Positions 32,019 to 42,010 of a DNA stretch of 64,000 nucleotides are shown in pieces. This stretch comes from Ctenosaura bakeri (Eukaryota > Chordata > Lepidosauria > Squamata > Iguanidae), in NCBI GenBank assembly GCA_948474755.1, contig CAOLHI010000388.1, positions 744,001 to 808,000 on the forward strand, given 5' to 3'. How positions within the stretch are numbered: position 1 is the first letter of the stretch; the number at the start of each line of letters is the position of its first letter. The notes beneath the pieces are model-generated. The model was not told the DNA's origin. It made no database searches and saw only the letters and a list, made by a program, of their open reading frames with translations. Both the position numbers and the translations under genes were made by a program.

Positions 32019-32032
32019 TTGTCTTTTCATAG
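31084..32032. other. unassigned, with (TG)n
   Basis: AT-rich sequence. A (TG)n run at 31985-32017 adjoins the CR1 that follows. No gene or repeat family recognised. Confidence 0.45.
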
Positions 32033-33360
32033 AATCATAGAGTTGGAAGGGAATAAAGAGCCGCCTAGTTCAACCTGCTACTATCCAGGAATACACAACT
32101 AAAGTGCTCCAGAGAAATTGCCATCCAGCCTCCAAAGACCTCCAAAGAAAGACTGTCTGCCACTCTTGAAAGCAGTTTATTCCACTCTTGAACAGCTCTT
32201 ACCATCAGGAAATTTTTCCTAATGTTTAGCTGGAATCTCTTTTCTTATAATTTGAATTGATCCGTTTGTCTAGTCTCTGGACCAGCAAAAAACAAGCTTG
32301 CTCCATCAGATACGTGACATCCCTTCAAATATTTAAACACAGCTATCATGTTACCCTTCAATCTTCTCTTCCTCAAGCGAAACATAACCAGCTCCCCAAG
32401 ACTTTTTGTATACAGCTTTATTTTCAAACACTTGACCACTTTGGTTGCTCTTCTCTGGACATGTTTTAGCTTGGGTCTTTTCCGCATCCTATCTCTTCTC
32501 GGCGCTGGGGTGCGGTGTTCGCGTGAGCAGCCTCTTGTGAGAGGCCCTCGCATCCAGGTTTCTTCAGCTCTGCGCAAGCTTCCTGCTCATCTGAGAGCCC
32601 CGCCTCTTTCTTTCGCAGTGCAGCCTGAGACCTTCCCAGGCTGCACTGAGACAGGAAGCATGACCAGCCCAGCTCTCGAGGCTCTGCACGCAAGGTAAAT
32701 GCACGCGGGGTCTGGGAGCAATACGCAATCATGCAGTATTTTCGGCTGAAAGCCAAAAATGCAAAGGTGTGTGATCGTTGCCTGCCAGTCCCTGGAGCCT
32801 TGCGCGATTGCGAGGGTGTCATGCAGATCGGTCCTTGCAATCGTGCAAGGCTCCAGGCCCTCTTTCACATGGCAGATGCCATGTGAAAAGGGCCATGGTA
32901 CAAAGCACTGGACATTTTTTTCTAGGTGAGGTCTGGTCAAAGTAAAATAGTGAAATTGTTACTTTCCTTGAACTGTATTGCAGTGGGTGCAAACTGGAGT
33001 TACATTTGTCGACCACACAACACCATTCACTAATGCTTTGATTGTGATCTACTAAGATGCCTGGATACTTTCCATATGTATTGCTTTCAAGCCAGGCATC
33101 ATCCATCTTATATTTCTGCATTTAATTTTTCCTGCCAAGATAGAATGCTGTACATTTATCCCTGTTGAAACTGATTTTTGGCCTATCTCTCCAATCTGTT
33201 AAGGCCATCTTGAATTCTGACCCTTTCCTCTTGAGTATTAGCCACCTCTCCTAATTTGGTGTCATCTGCTAATTTGACAAGAAACATGTCCCCTCTTCCA
33301 TCTTCCAAAACATTTAGAAAAATTGGCAATGCCAGGTAAATTTCCAAGTTTGGAAATTTC
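32033..33360 (-). mobile_element. CR1 LINE with RT palm remnant, split by a MITE
   Basis: It starts AGAATCATAGAGTTGGAAGG (32031), runs antisense through the ORF2 end to 32473, is interrupted by a MITE, and resumes at about 32895. The minus strand at 33183-33300 keeps LADDTKLGEVANTQEERVR, the reverse transcriptase catalytic box (usually FADD; the two aspartates are codons 33261-33266). Similarity continues to about 33360. About 17 bp of CR1 expected between the two halves is missing. Confidence 0.85.
32474..32894 (+). mobile_element. GC-rich MITE, family A copy 6
   Basis: The left end GGTCTTTTCCGCATCC and right end CATGTGAAAAGGGCC are inverted repeats. The flanks TTG and ATG match at 2 of 3. 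It carries the TTTCTTTCGCAGTGCAGCCT block, the TTTTCGGCTGAAAGCCAAAAA hairpin and, at the right, the extra inverted TIR (GGCCCTCTTTCACATGG). It is inserted in the CR1 above and closely resembles copy 3 at 12439. Confidence 0.8.
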
Positions 33361-34039
33361 ATTTCTTTTCCTATCCTTTGTTCAGATATTTTTTCCAAAG
33401 TATTCAAATAACATTGTTGTGAGCCCACGACAACGTCATAATTAACATCAAAATGCCAGGACACCAGACCGTTTTTTTCCTCAGAATATTTCTGGTATTT
33501 TTCTCATTCCCCCCCCGAAAAAGGACACTTTGCAGCATATGCTCCAAATTCTATCATGGTATGCATGTGCATGTATTCCATAAAAAATGCATACCTTTCT
33601 TTGCACCGAATGTAGCATTTGTCTGAGAATTGGCTCACATGTGAATTTTGCACAGAATAAGTCCTAAACTGCAAACAATGTGCAGTTTTCAAAGATGTTC
33701 TTGCAGTGGATAGACAACTGTGAATATTACTCATCGCTGATTTCAAAAGTGAGCAAGGAATTCCAAGTCTAGGTCCAGAGCACTGTACAAGATGCAAAAT
33801 GGCTATCAGGTTGCCAAGATATGACCACTTGCAGCAACCCCCCCAGACCCCTATATTACCACTGCTAATGGTGAAGCACAGTCCTGAGCATAATTGGTGA
33901 ATTTCTCTGCCCCTAAGAAACTTGGTGAAATCAGACACGTGTGCATGCACGCGCACAGCCCGTATTTTACTGCTCTTGGTCCCCATTCCCCACGTGGCTG
34001 AGCAGGACAGTGGTCTCTGCTTGCAGTGATATCCCAGAC
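33361..34039. other. unassigned; contains dispersed repeat copy 2
   Basis: Positions about 33640-33755 repeat the sequence at 29230-29430. A minus-strand 160-codon frame (33504-33986) has no recognisable domain and crosses this repeat, so I do not call it a gene. Confidence 0.4.
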
Positions 34040-34176
34040 CAATGATTCCTAGACTCTAGTCCTCTAGGTGTTTCGGACTTCAACTCCCAGAAGTCCCAGG
34101 TGCCTTGGCCAATGATCAGGGACCCTGGGAGCTGAAGTCCAAAAACGCCTGGAAGACCAGAGTTTGGGAAACACTG
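34040..34176. mobile_element. short hAT-like foldback MITE
   Basis: CAATGATTCCTAGACTCTAG pairs with the complement of CCAGAGTTTGGGAAACACTG; GGACTTCAACTCCCAGAAGT pairs with GGGAGCTGAAGTCC. Flanking CCCAGACC and CTTAGACC agree at 6 of 8 positions. It resembles the element at 49845-49979. Confidence 0.7.
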
Positions 34177-34397
34177 CTTAGACCATCTTAACTGACAACG
34201 GAGAGCAAAACATCTGAGGCAAAATGTAGACCTCTGATTTTAACATCATTGCTTTTCTTCTCCTGTACGATTTTTAACATCTTTGCCTCATGAAGCAGCT
34301 GGAGAAGCTTTAAAAAGCTTGCATGGTGTATTTTTTGCTGAAAGTAATCACTGTTTGGTGGGTTTTGGATTTTGTTGTATTTTGCTGCATGGCTAAT

Positions 34398-34520
34398 ATA
34401 GAATCATAGAATCATAGAGTTGGAAGAGACCCCAGGGGCCATCCAGTCCAACCCCCTGCCATGCAGGAACACACATCAAAGCACTCCTGACAGATGGCCA
34501 TCTAGCCTATGCTTAATATG
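34398..34520 (-). mobile_element. CR1 LINE 3' end, very short
   Basis: TAGAATCATAGAATCATAGA then GTTGGAAGAGACCCCAGGGG and the expected antisense 3' UTR through AGATGGCCATCTAGCCTATG. Only about 120 bp remain. Confidence 0.88.
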
Positions 34521-35676
34521 GTTAGCCCTGAATATACATACCACCACCCCAAGTTTCTCTTCCTACAACCGAGTAAGTTTGAGAAGCCATTTGTGCACAG
34601 ATCTAATCAAAGGTGGTTGTAGCAACATTATCTCAGTCCTGAGGGGTCTCCAGCCTACACAGACCTCATCATTGCTGACGGCAGCTGTTGCCGAGACTCA
34701 CGCTCATGCTTCAGCCTGTAACTGTCAGGAAGAGCCACTTCTACATCTTAACAGCCACACGGCTTTACACACTTATTTCACCATGTCAGGCGCCGTGAGC
34801 ATTTTAATCTGTTAAGAGGGCTCTTTCTCCCTACCAGCCCCTAGCCCTTTAACACTGAACCCATGTTTTATTTATCAGTCTTTGATTTAGAAATGCTTGG
34901 AAGGCAAGCCACGTTCGTCTGTAGACTGACAAGTTCTTGTGGGGCTTTTTTTTTTTTTTAAGGGAAACATTATGACTATTGTTGCACTATCGGCACTACC
35001 AACATATGGAAGCTAAACAGTTTTATGGGATTTGATGGCAGGAGAGGACAAGGGGAGAAGAAAGAAGGAAAGCATTCAGTTGAGGTCTGTAAAGCTATGA
35101 CTTGAAAAAAGAGGAAAAGCTTGATCTAGGGCTGCTATGTTACAAGCGAGAATTTCCCTCTACATTTTTTTCCCATTGGGTTCCTGCCTCAATGATGGCA
35201 GAAGAATGGGAGTATAAAGTAAAGGCATGAAAAGTTTATTTTCCTCCTTCCCGTGGGACCCTTTAAAGAATGGCCAGATTGATGATCTGTTGGTTGCAAG
35301 GAAATCAGAGAAATTTGTAGGCCCCAGGAGGAAAATGTTTTCTCTTGTGCTGCACACAGACAGTCTATTGCCTTATAACTTGTTTCAGTTTCCCAGAACT
35401 CAGGGCCGAGCTCTGATTTACAGGGTCAAGACAATCCTCTCCAGTCCTCAGAGTGAAGGAGAGGAATCTCAGGGCAAGAACGCAGCCTTGAAAAGAGTGT
35501 GTATATACTTTTCTCATCTTTTAAACTTCTTTGAATGTCCTACTCTGTGCAACTGTGGTTGTGAAAGCGATTTTTTAAAAACCCTTTAAGTTTCATGAAT
35601 GGAGTCTGATAGTGCACTGAGCTCTTCAATTTATTCAACAATATCGTACTAGGTGGATTCTGGCTTGCTAGACCAG
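34521..35676. other. no recognisable feature
   Basis: Apart from a T tract near 34948-34960, no gene or repeat is recognised. The open frame at 35227-35589 (120 codons, plus) lacks any known domain. Confidence 0.4.
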
Positions 35677-36105
35677 GGCCCTTTTCGCATGTTTTTTTTT
35701 AGCGCGAGGGCCCCTTGCGCACCGCACAAATGGGACCGCCGCTCCGTATGACGCACTCCCACTTGCGCAGGGCTAACGAGGCTGCAGCGGGGCGGGTGTG
35801 CATTTTTTGATTTTCGGCTTGAAGCCGAAAATACCCCGCGCTCGCACAACGCTCGCGCTGCCCTCACGCACTTACCTGCATGCAGTGCGTAGGCGAGCCG
35901 AGCGGGTAGCGCTTCCTTTCTCAGCGCAGCCTACAGCTCTCACAGTGCCCCGCGGAAGGAAGGGCGGGGCGCTTGCTCAACGGTCGTGCAAACAGGAAGC
36001 GACCTGCGGAAGGAAGGAGGGGGGAAGCGGCAGCGTTTCGGAGGAGGCTTCTTGTGCGAGATGCCCTCCCCCGCCACGCAAAATGGTTAACATGTGAAAA
36101 GGGCC
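35677..36105 (-). mobile_element. GC-rich MITE, family A copy 7
   Basis: The left end GGCCCTTTTCGCATG and right end CATGTGAAAAGGGCC are inverted repeats, flanked by CAG on both sides (35674-35676, 36106-36108). The hairpin GATTTTCGGCTTGAAGCCGA (followed by AAAT) is at about 35812-35834, the cleanest in the window. The inverted subterminal block (GCGAGGGCCCC) is at the left. Very CpG-dense. Confidence 0.82.
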
Positions 36106-36388
36106 CAGGATTCCACACCAAGCAAGCAATGAAACCAGTTTTACATAGAATCCAGTAGTAACAACTGAGCAACAAAAGGCTGTGATATACATGCAAATTG
36201 AGCAATAAGGAACAAATGCTGCTTCCAAACTATGTACATTATACTTGTTCTTTTTATCTTATTTCAGTTTTCTAAGTGTAATTATATCAACAGAACATGT
36301 CAAGAAGTTTCAGAACATGGCTCAGGATGTTTTGTGCATGTTTAACTTAACTTGAAATAACTCAGAACTTACAACACTTATATCTTTA

Positions 36389-36419
<31 letters not shown>

Positions 36420-36778
36420 GCCAATTTTTTTTAATTCAACATGGCTCTACTTCATTTAGGCCTTTAGGACTCTTTTTGACTTTTCTTTTTTAGTTGACAC
36501 TTAATGTATCATGTGAAATGAGGTTACCAGGCGCTGCAGCTTAGAGGATCACAAGGGGTTGTTCTGAACATCTCAGGTCTGAGTGCTGAAATCTCAGGAA
36601 CTGGAATAGCCCTGAGCTGGTGATTCTAAACTGGTTCACTTTGGAGGTGAGCCAAAACATTTGGGAACAGGAAGCAAAGACTCAACTGGCAAGTTTGAAC
36701 TTTCCTATAAGCAGCCAGGCTTCAAGCCTGAAGGCACACAGAACATAACTCAGGGGCAAATGGTGCCTTCCATATCAG
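36106..36778. other. unassigned, with (TATC)n
   Basis: A (TATC)n tetranucleotide run at about 36380-36419. Nothing else recognised. Confidence 0.5.
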
Positions 36779-36980
36779 GGGCTTTCTGCAGTATACTGTT
36801 AACAGTACTATTATTCCGCTGTCAACATCCTGTGGAATTCTGGGGTTGGTAGTTTATGAGGCCAAAGAGCTCTCTGGCTGAGAATTCTCAAGGCCCCTCC
36901 CAAAACTGCAAACCACAGGATTCCATAGGATGTTGAAAGTGGAATAATAGCATTATAATAGTGTAGTGTGGAAAGGCTCT
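36779..36980. mobile_element. palindromic MITE, family D
   Basis: D-type arms TACTATTATTCCGCTGTCAA with CCTGTGGAATTCTGGGG, and CAGGATTCCATAGGATGTTG with AAGTGGAATAATAGC. The centre has GAGCTCTCTGGCTGAGAATT. Flanking CAG on both sides (36776-36778, 36981-36983) is consistent with a 3-bp duplication, though the TIR ends are worn. Confidence 0.7.
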
Positions 36981-37043
36981 CAGTGGGCAGTGAATCTATT
37001 GCAGAGGTATCAGAGCTGTCATGTTTAGCATAATATGCGGTTA

Positions 37044-37267
37044 GTCCCTGCGAGATATCACATAATTATAATATTATGATTCTACTTTAACTACCATGGT
37101 TTCACCCAATGGAATCCTGGGCTTTGCAGTTTATGGAGCATCATTTGGAGTTGTCAGCCAGAGAGCTTTAATGCCTCACCAAACACAAGCCCCAAGATTC
37201 CATAGGATGAAGCTATGGCATTTAAAGTGATACCATAGCACTATAAAGATGTGGTGTGAAAAGGCCC
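37044..37267. mobile_element. palindromic MITE, D-like with ATGG insert
   Basis: Arms ATTATGATTCTACTTTAACT and AAAGTGATACCATAGCACTA pair in part. CCAATGGAATCCTGGGCTTT and CCCCAAGATTCCATAGGATG form the inner pair. The right end ATGTGGTGTGAAAAGGCCC is D-type. The left end is worn. Confidence 0.6.
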
Positions 37268-37871
37268 GTGGTTATGCTCACCTATCTGCATTTTGATTCT
37301 CACGAACTGTGGATCAGTTGTGCAGACGACCTGGCTCATTTCTAGGATATAGACACTGGTTCAAATGAGTTCAGATTTAGTTCTGCCTACTTGATGGAGG
37401 CTTCAAAAATTGTCAAAGTTCTGCCCTTTCACTTTCTATCCAGTCTAACTTCCACCATCTTATTACGCAACCTTACTGTCTATTTGCATCATACAATGAA
37501 ATTCCATCAGTACAGTTTTCGTATTGTTCAACTGTGTAGGAAATTAAAGCAGTTTGTTAATATTCTATATTAATCTGAAATATATTTAATGTTAACATCA
37601 AACCAGATGAGATACTGGAAATCCAAGACTGGATTGACTCTTCGCATTTCTTTCCAAAGCAGTCCGTGAATTCTCTGTGCATGTGTAGGTCAGAAAATGA
37701 ATTTGATTTCTATCTGCAGGAGAACACTTTAGACTTTCTCTCTTCCTACTGATTTCTCTGCAGCATCTTGGGAAACCTAGGTAGGCTAGCATTCACATAC
37801 TCTGAGCACTTATCTTCACCTCCAGCACCACTTGCCCCCCGCCCCCCGTCAGTGTGGACAATTGCCATCTT

Positions 37872-38200
37872 GGGACCCTTTCATACTGCACAATGATAGC
37901 ACTGTGGTTTCATTTTAACTGACATGGAAACATGGTATGGAATCCTAGATTTTGTAGTTTGTTAAAGCACTAGAGCTCTCTGGCTGAGAATCAGAATAGT
38001 ACTTCAGGTGGGGCAAATAGGGTACATGCCCTGGGTGCCAGTGCCAAAGAGAGCAAAAAAGCAGCGCAGGCAACAGGGATAAGAAGGTAGGGTTGCTTCC
38101 ATGCTTGCCCTAGGTGCCATTTATGCTAGATACACCACTGCTGAGAATTCTAAATGCCCTCAATAAAATATCAGAAACATGATAGAAAATTGAAACGGCA
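37872..38200. mobile_element. D-like MITE, split by a small hAT
   Basis: The left part GGGACCCTTTCATACTGCAC, TGATAGCACTGTGGTTTC, and CTCTCTGGCTGAGAAT is interrupted at 37991, resuming at 38141 with CTGAGAATTCTAAATGCCCT. The rest of the right arm is not recognisable past about 38175, so the end coordinate is approximate. Confidence 0.55.
37992..38140. mobile_element. 149-bp hAT-type MITE, perfect 8-bp TSD
   Basis: CAGAATAGTACTTCAGGTGG at the left and CATTTATGCTAGATACACCACTG (worn complement) at the right are CAG..CTG ends. CTGAGAAT is duplicated exactly (37984-37991, 38141-38148). GGCAAATAGGGTACATGCCC and the CTTGCCCTAGGTGCCATTTA block pair in part. It lies inside the D-like MITE above and is therefore younger. 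Confidence 0.78.
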
Positions 38201-38330
38201 GCTTCCAATCTTCCAGTTGAGGCTGCCACATTAATTTTCCACCAAGCTCACAAATGATGGCACATTGGCATTATAGGGGGCCTAAATGGAACCTCCAAGA
38301 CTCTGAAGTTCAGTGCTAATGAAAGTCCCA

Positions 38331-38507
38331 GGCCATTTCTGCACTGGCCTGTTATAGCGCTATGATTCCACTTGCAACATCCTATGGAATCCTGGGGTTT
38401 GCAGTTTTGGGAGGGGCCTGGCCCCTCCCAAAACTGCAAACCCCAGGATTCCATAGGATGTTGCAAGTGGAATCATAGCACTATAACAGGCCAGTGCAGA
38501 AATGGCT
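38331..38507. mobile_element. palindromic MITE, family D, near-perfect
   Basis: The two arms are almost exact reverse complements from GGCCATTTCTGCACTGGCCT to AGGCCAGTGCAGAAATGGCT, meeting at GGGAGGGGCCTGGCCCCTCCC. CCA flanks both sides (38328-38330, 38508-38510). The near identity of the arms means either recent insertion or copying of one arm onto the other. Open frames on both strands are mirror images. Confidence 0.88.
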
Positions 38508-38510
38508 CCA

Positions 38511-39240
38511 GAGAGGGGGGAAAATGTTTACAGATGCACAGTCCAGGCCTCTCTGTCTGCCAGGCTCCAGTAGCTGCCTGCCCTTGCCTGATTTCAAAAC
38601 ACAACATTACAGGCTAAGCCATAGTACCCTTGCTGTGGTTCAAATTAAACCATGCCTGCAAATTTCTTGATCGTTATCCAGGAGTAAGATGGTGCTGAAC
38701 GGTTCCTCCAATGTTATGTGAGCCAGCCTGTTCAGCGTCTGTTTGGCAGGAGAAAACATGTTCCCCTCATAATCGTCATCCCTAGGTAATACTATGTGAA
38801 TACTTCCAATTATTATTACTTCTCTCCCCTCTGCTTCACCACCAGGCAGTGCAATTGCACGCAAGGCAAACCAAATAAATGGCATTTCTGCATATGTGAG
38901 CTAACAGTCAGAAAATGCCACCCAGCATGGGGGCCACGGTAAGCCTGGCAGGCGACACAAATTGCTCAGCAGGCACATCTATTATATCTATCATCGAGTT
39001 CTCCTTGTGCTGTATAGAGTACAATTCAGATATAAAGAGATTGCAAGGGTGGGAGGGAGGGGTGGGAGGGACAAAAGGGAACATGATGTCCTCTCATTTA
39101 CTGAGGCACGCTAATTGCGTTGACTTTGGAGGAGCATTTCCAGACTGAGGCATGCTGGAAGGGAAGCCTCTAGCATCATTGCCAGGCTGCCTTTCTGTCA
39201 CTCACATGATATCTATTTAACACACAACACGGTACATTTT
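38511..39240. other. repeat-free stretch, candidate conserved noncoding DNA
   Basis: No transposon remnants are seen. The sequence has high complexity, TAAT and ATTA cores and a GGGTGGGAGGGAGGGGTGGG purine tract (39046-39065). A minus-strand frame at 38640-38885 (81 codons) is uninterrupted but has no family I recognise and weak codon evidence. Candidate enhancer or conserved element; not demonstrated. Confidence 0.3.
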
Positions 39241-40099
39241 TATTATGAGAGGAGGCACCAGATGGTGAGGTCACACCTAGTCTTACACTTTTTTTTTATT
39301 ATTCCCAGAGTATGCAAGCATGTGTTTGGTCTATAAAAGAAAGGAGTATTGGTGTATCTGGTGGTAGAGGTGGGGGAAGCTAACACAGATTGTCAGGATA
39401 TATCTATATTAATTACTAGAAATCACCATGTGTCAGCAGACTTGAATGCAGACTTCTCACAATCTCTGAATTCCCAATTGTGGATGTATTGTGGTTTGGG
39501 CAGGAGATTCTTTGTTGTCTACCATTGTTCTGAGGATACAATGAATGAGAAGGCAGGAGAGACTGAAAGAACAGGGTGACCTCAAGCTGAGATTTTAAAC
39601 TTCATTTTTCCTTGAAGCTGTCAGGGACAAAAAGAAGACATCTGTATTGTGTAGGAGCAGGTATTTTTGTTGCTCAGACTAGTGGGAAAAAACTGACCTG
39701 GAGGCTTTGGAGAAATCATAGGGAGAAGTCATCTGAGCAGCTCTGGCTGATTATTATCAGGGGCTTTCCTTGATTTGTGTGACTGGCTTCTGAATTTCAG
39801 CCTCTATCTTTCCATAGGACCTTACCTGAATCCTGCTGGAAGCTGGAAGACAGGTCACGGCAGAGGTCTCAGTGGGTGGAATGACCTAAGATCTCCCACA
39901 TGGAGAAGGCTAATCATCAACACTGACAAACAGTACAATCCAAAGAGAAAGAACAAATGACAAGGACCTTGAGCTATATAACAAGAACTATGAAGTTTGC
40001 ATCCAAGCTATGTCAAAGACTGTATTCTTCCAGGTATTCCTGTCTGGTATTTAAAATCTTTTCTTCATCTCACCACCTTCCCCTTCAGTCTTGTTTGGT
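39241..40099. other. no recognisable feature
   Basis: T tract at 39291-39298. No gene recognised. The last part (39800-40099) may already belong to the old LINE that follows. Confidence 0.35.
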
Positions 40100-40385
40100 G
40101 GGGATGCCAGAGAGGGTGTTCCGTGCAGCTACTCCCAGCCTGCTGAACTCGGTGCGGAGAGAAGAAAGGGCGGCCCCCTTACTTGTTGTCCTATTTCCAG
40201 TGGCAAAACGTTTTTGTTTGGGCACCTTATCAGCGATTTACTAACTCATTAGTGCTTACGTGCTAGAATCTGTTTTGTAACTTTTAGCATTGCAACATTT
40301 TGGCTGTTTCTATTTGCACTTGTTTTTACTGATGCCTGTGTTAATAGTGTCATCAAATACCTTGAGTCCCAATCCTGGGAGAAAG
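40100..40385 (+). mobile_element. old L2-like LINE 3' end
   Basis: GGATGCCAGAGAGGGTGTTC, GAAAGGGCGGCCCCCTTACT and GTTTGGGCACCTTATC follow the plan of an L2-like LINE end, and AATACCTTGAGTCCCAATCC followed by GGGAGAAAGG resembles the terminal GCCTTGAGTCCC motif. The same tail, antisense, is at 57300 and in the SINE at 19876. Assignment by eye only. Confidence 0.45.
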
Positions 40386-41560
40386 GTTGTCACAACTGGA
40401 AAAGGAAATGTGGCCATAAATTAATATCCAGCTCCTGAGATTTCATAGTTTTACAACAGGCCCACTGAATGATCTCAGTCTGCAAAGTGTTGAATGTGCA
40501 CAAAATCCTTTTAATGTGAAAACAGTATATCATTTGAAAAAAAATATGTATGCATTTCTGTGGCCCAGTCACATACACAATCATGCTTAGAGGCTGACTC
40601 AGCACTATGTAAAATTCTGTGATTTGATTCCATGGTGTCACTCTGTATTCACCCTGTATTCCCATTAGATCTTTTGTTCCTTTCAGATTTCATGACTAAT
40701 GGAAATTTGTATGCATTTTTCACACACGTTTTCAATAATGTACACATTTATTTATACTCCTTTCCTGGTACAGACACTTGATTCATTGGCTAAAGTGTAT
40801 TGGTGTGTCTTTTTCAATCATACTCATTTATAGCAATTCACATTTTAAGAATATACCTATGATTTCATGTAGACAAAATTAACTCAAGCCTCGCAACTGT
40901 TTGAATTTTTGAGGCAAGTTGCACTTTCTCTCATAATATGTCTCAGAATATGCAAAATGGATACTTTCAGTGGGAAAAAAAACCCACAGAAAGTCTTTTC
41001 CATCTATAATCTGACTACTGGATGAATTTTTCCTGGCAAAGAAAGACATTGTAAACATCTATCCCTTGAAAGAGATGTTTAGAGGGGGCTATCCCATCTC
41101 TAGTGTCTTCCAGTAGCTAATTCCACTTCTCCAAGGTGAGGGAATGGTATCATAGTCATATATCCAGCATTTGTCCAGATTGCTTTTCCTTCAAAGAGCC
41201 ATCCTGCCACTTGTCCAGAAAAAAACTTTGGCCATAAAGGTCTGAGAAAAAGTCTGTGCCTTTGTGTGTCTACAGAAGAAGCACTGCTTTTCCCAACCTT
41301 CCATTCTTACCTCCAAATTCTCTTCCTCCTCCCAACCAAGCCTACAAGGTCAGGGAAGATGTGTGGGGACATTTCTCAAAGCCAGTATTCCAAGTCAGGC
41401 TGAGGAAACATAGATGCACACCACAACTTCCATATATTTCTTCCAGTGCCATCCCCTCATTGAACAGCTTTTGTAAGGAAACATCTGTAGGTAAAGACAT
41501 GTGTGTTGCCTTAAATGACAGTGATAATATGATATACATGTGTCTTTAGAGAAGATAGGC
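40386..41560. other. no recognisable feature
   Basis: AT-rich, no gene or clear repeat. Some CACATTTATTTATACTCC-type sequence around 40740 recurs loosely near 31300-31420. Confidence 0.35.
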
Positions 41561-42010
41561 ACATCCAGAGCTGGAGCGTGTCCAGAACAGTACAACCAAG
41601 ATGGTAAAATGTCTGGAAATCAAATCTTATGAGAAAAGGTTGAGGGTGCTGAGTATGTTTAACCTGAAGGAGAAGAAAACAGAAAGAAGATAATGACAAC
41701 CATCTCTAAACATCTGAAGGACTTTCAGGTATATGATAGAATCCGCTTATTTTCTCTTTCTCCACAAGGTAGGACCCAAAGCAATGGATTCAAAACACAA
41801 AAGATTCCATCTAAACATTAGGAAGGATTTCCTAAAGGCAAGAAGTTTTCAATAGCTATTTCCTACCTTGGGAAGTGATAGCTTCTTCTTCACTGGAGGC
41901 CAAACAGAGATAAGATGGCCACTTCTTGGGCGTGCTTTCACAGTAGATTTCTGTGTGCTGGGACACAAAACTAGATGGCCTTTACAACTGTATGGTTCTA
42001 TGATTCTACA
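41561..42010 (+). mobile_element. CR1 LINE 3' end, old
   Basis: AGAGCTGGAGCGTGTCCAGA, CAACCAAGATGGTAAAATGT, ACATTAGGAAGGATTTCCTA and the terminal TATGGTTCTATGATTCTAC follow sense CR1 from the late RT region to the end. Many substitutions and small gaps; it looks older than the copies at 27970 and 61905. Confidence 0.8.

Noticed and set aside
33504..33986. 160-codon minus-strand open frame
   Set aside because: Overlaps a dispersed repeat and shows no recognisable domain.
38640..38885. Possible 81-codon coding exon on the minus strand
   Set aside because: No recognised protein family and no evident flanking splice context that I can verify; kept only as a note in the candidate noncoding stretch.
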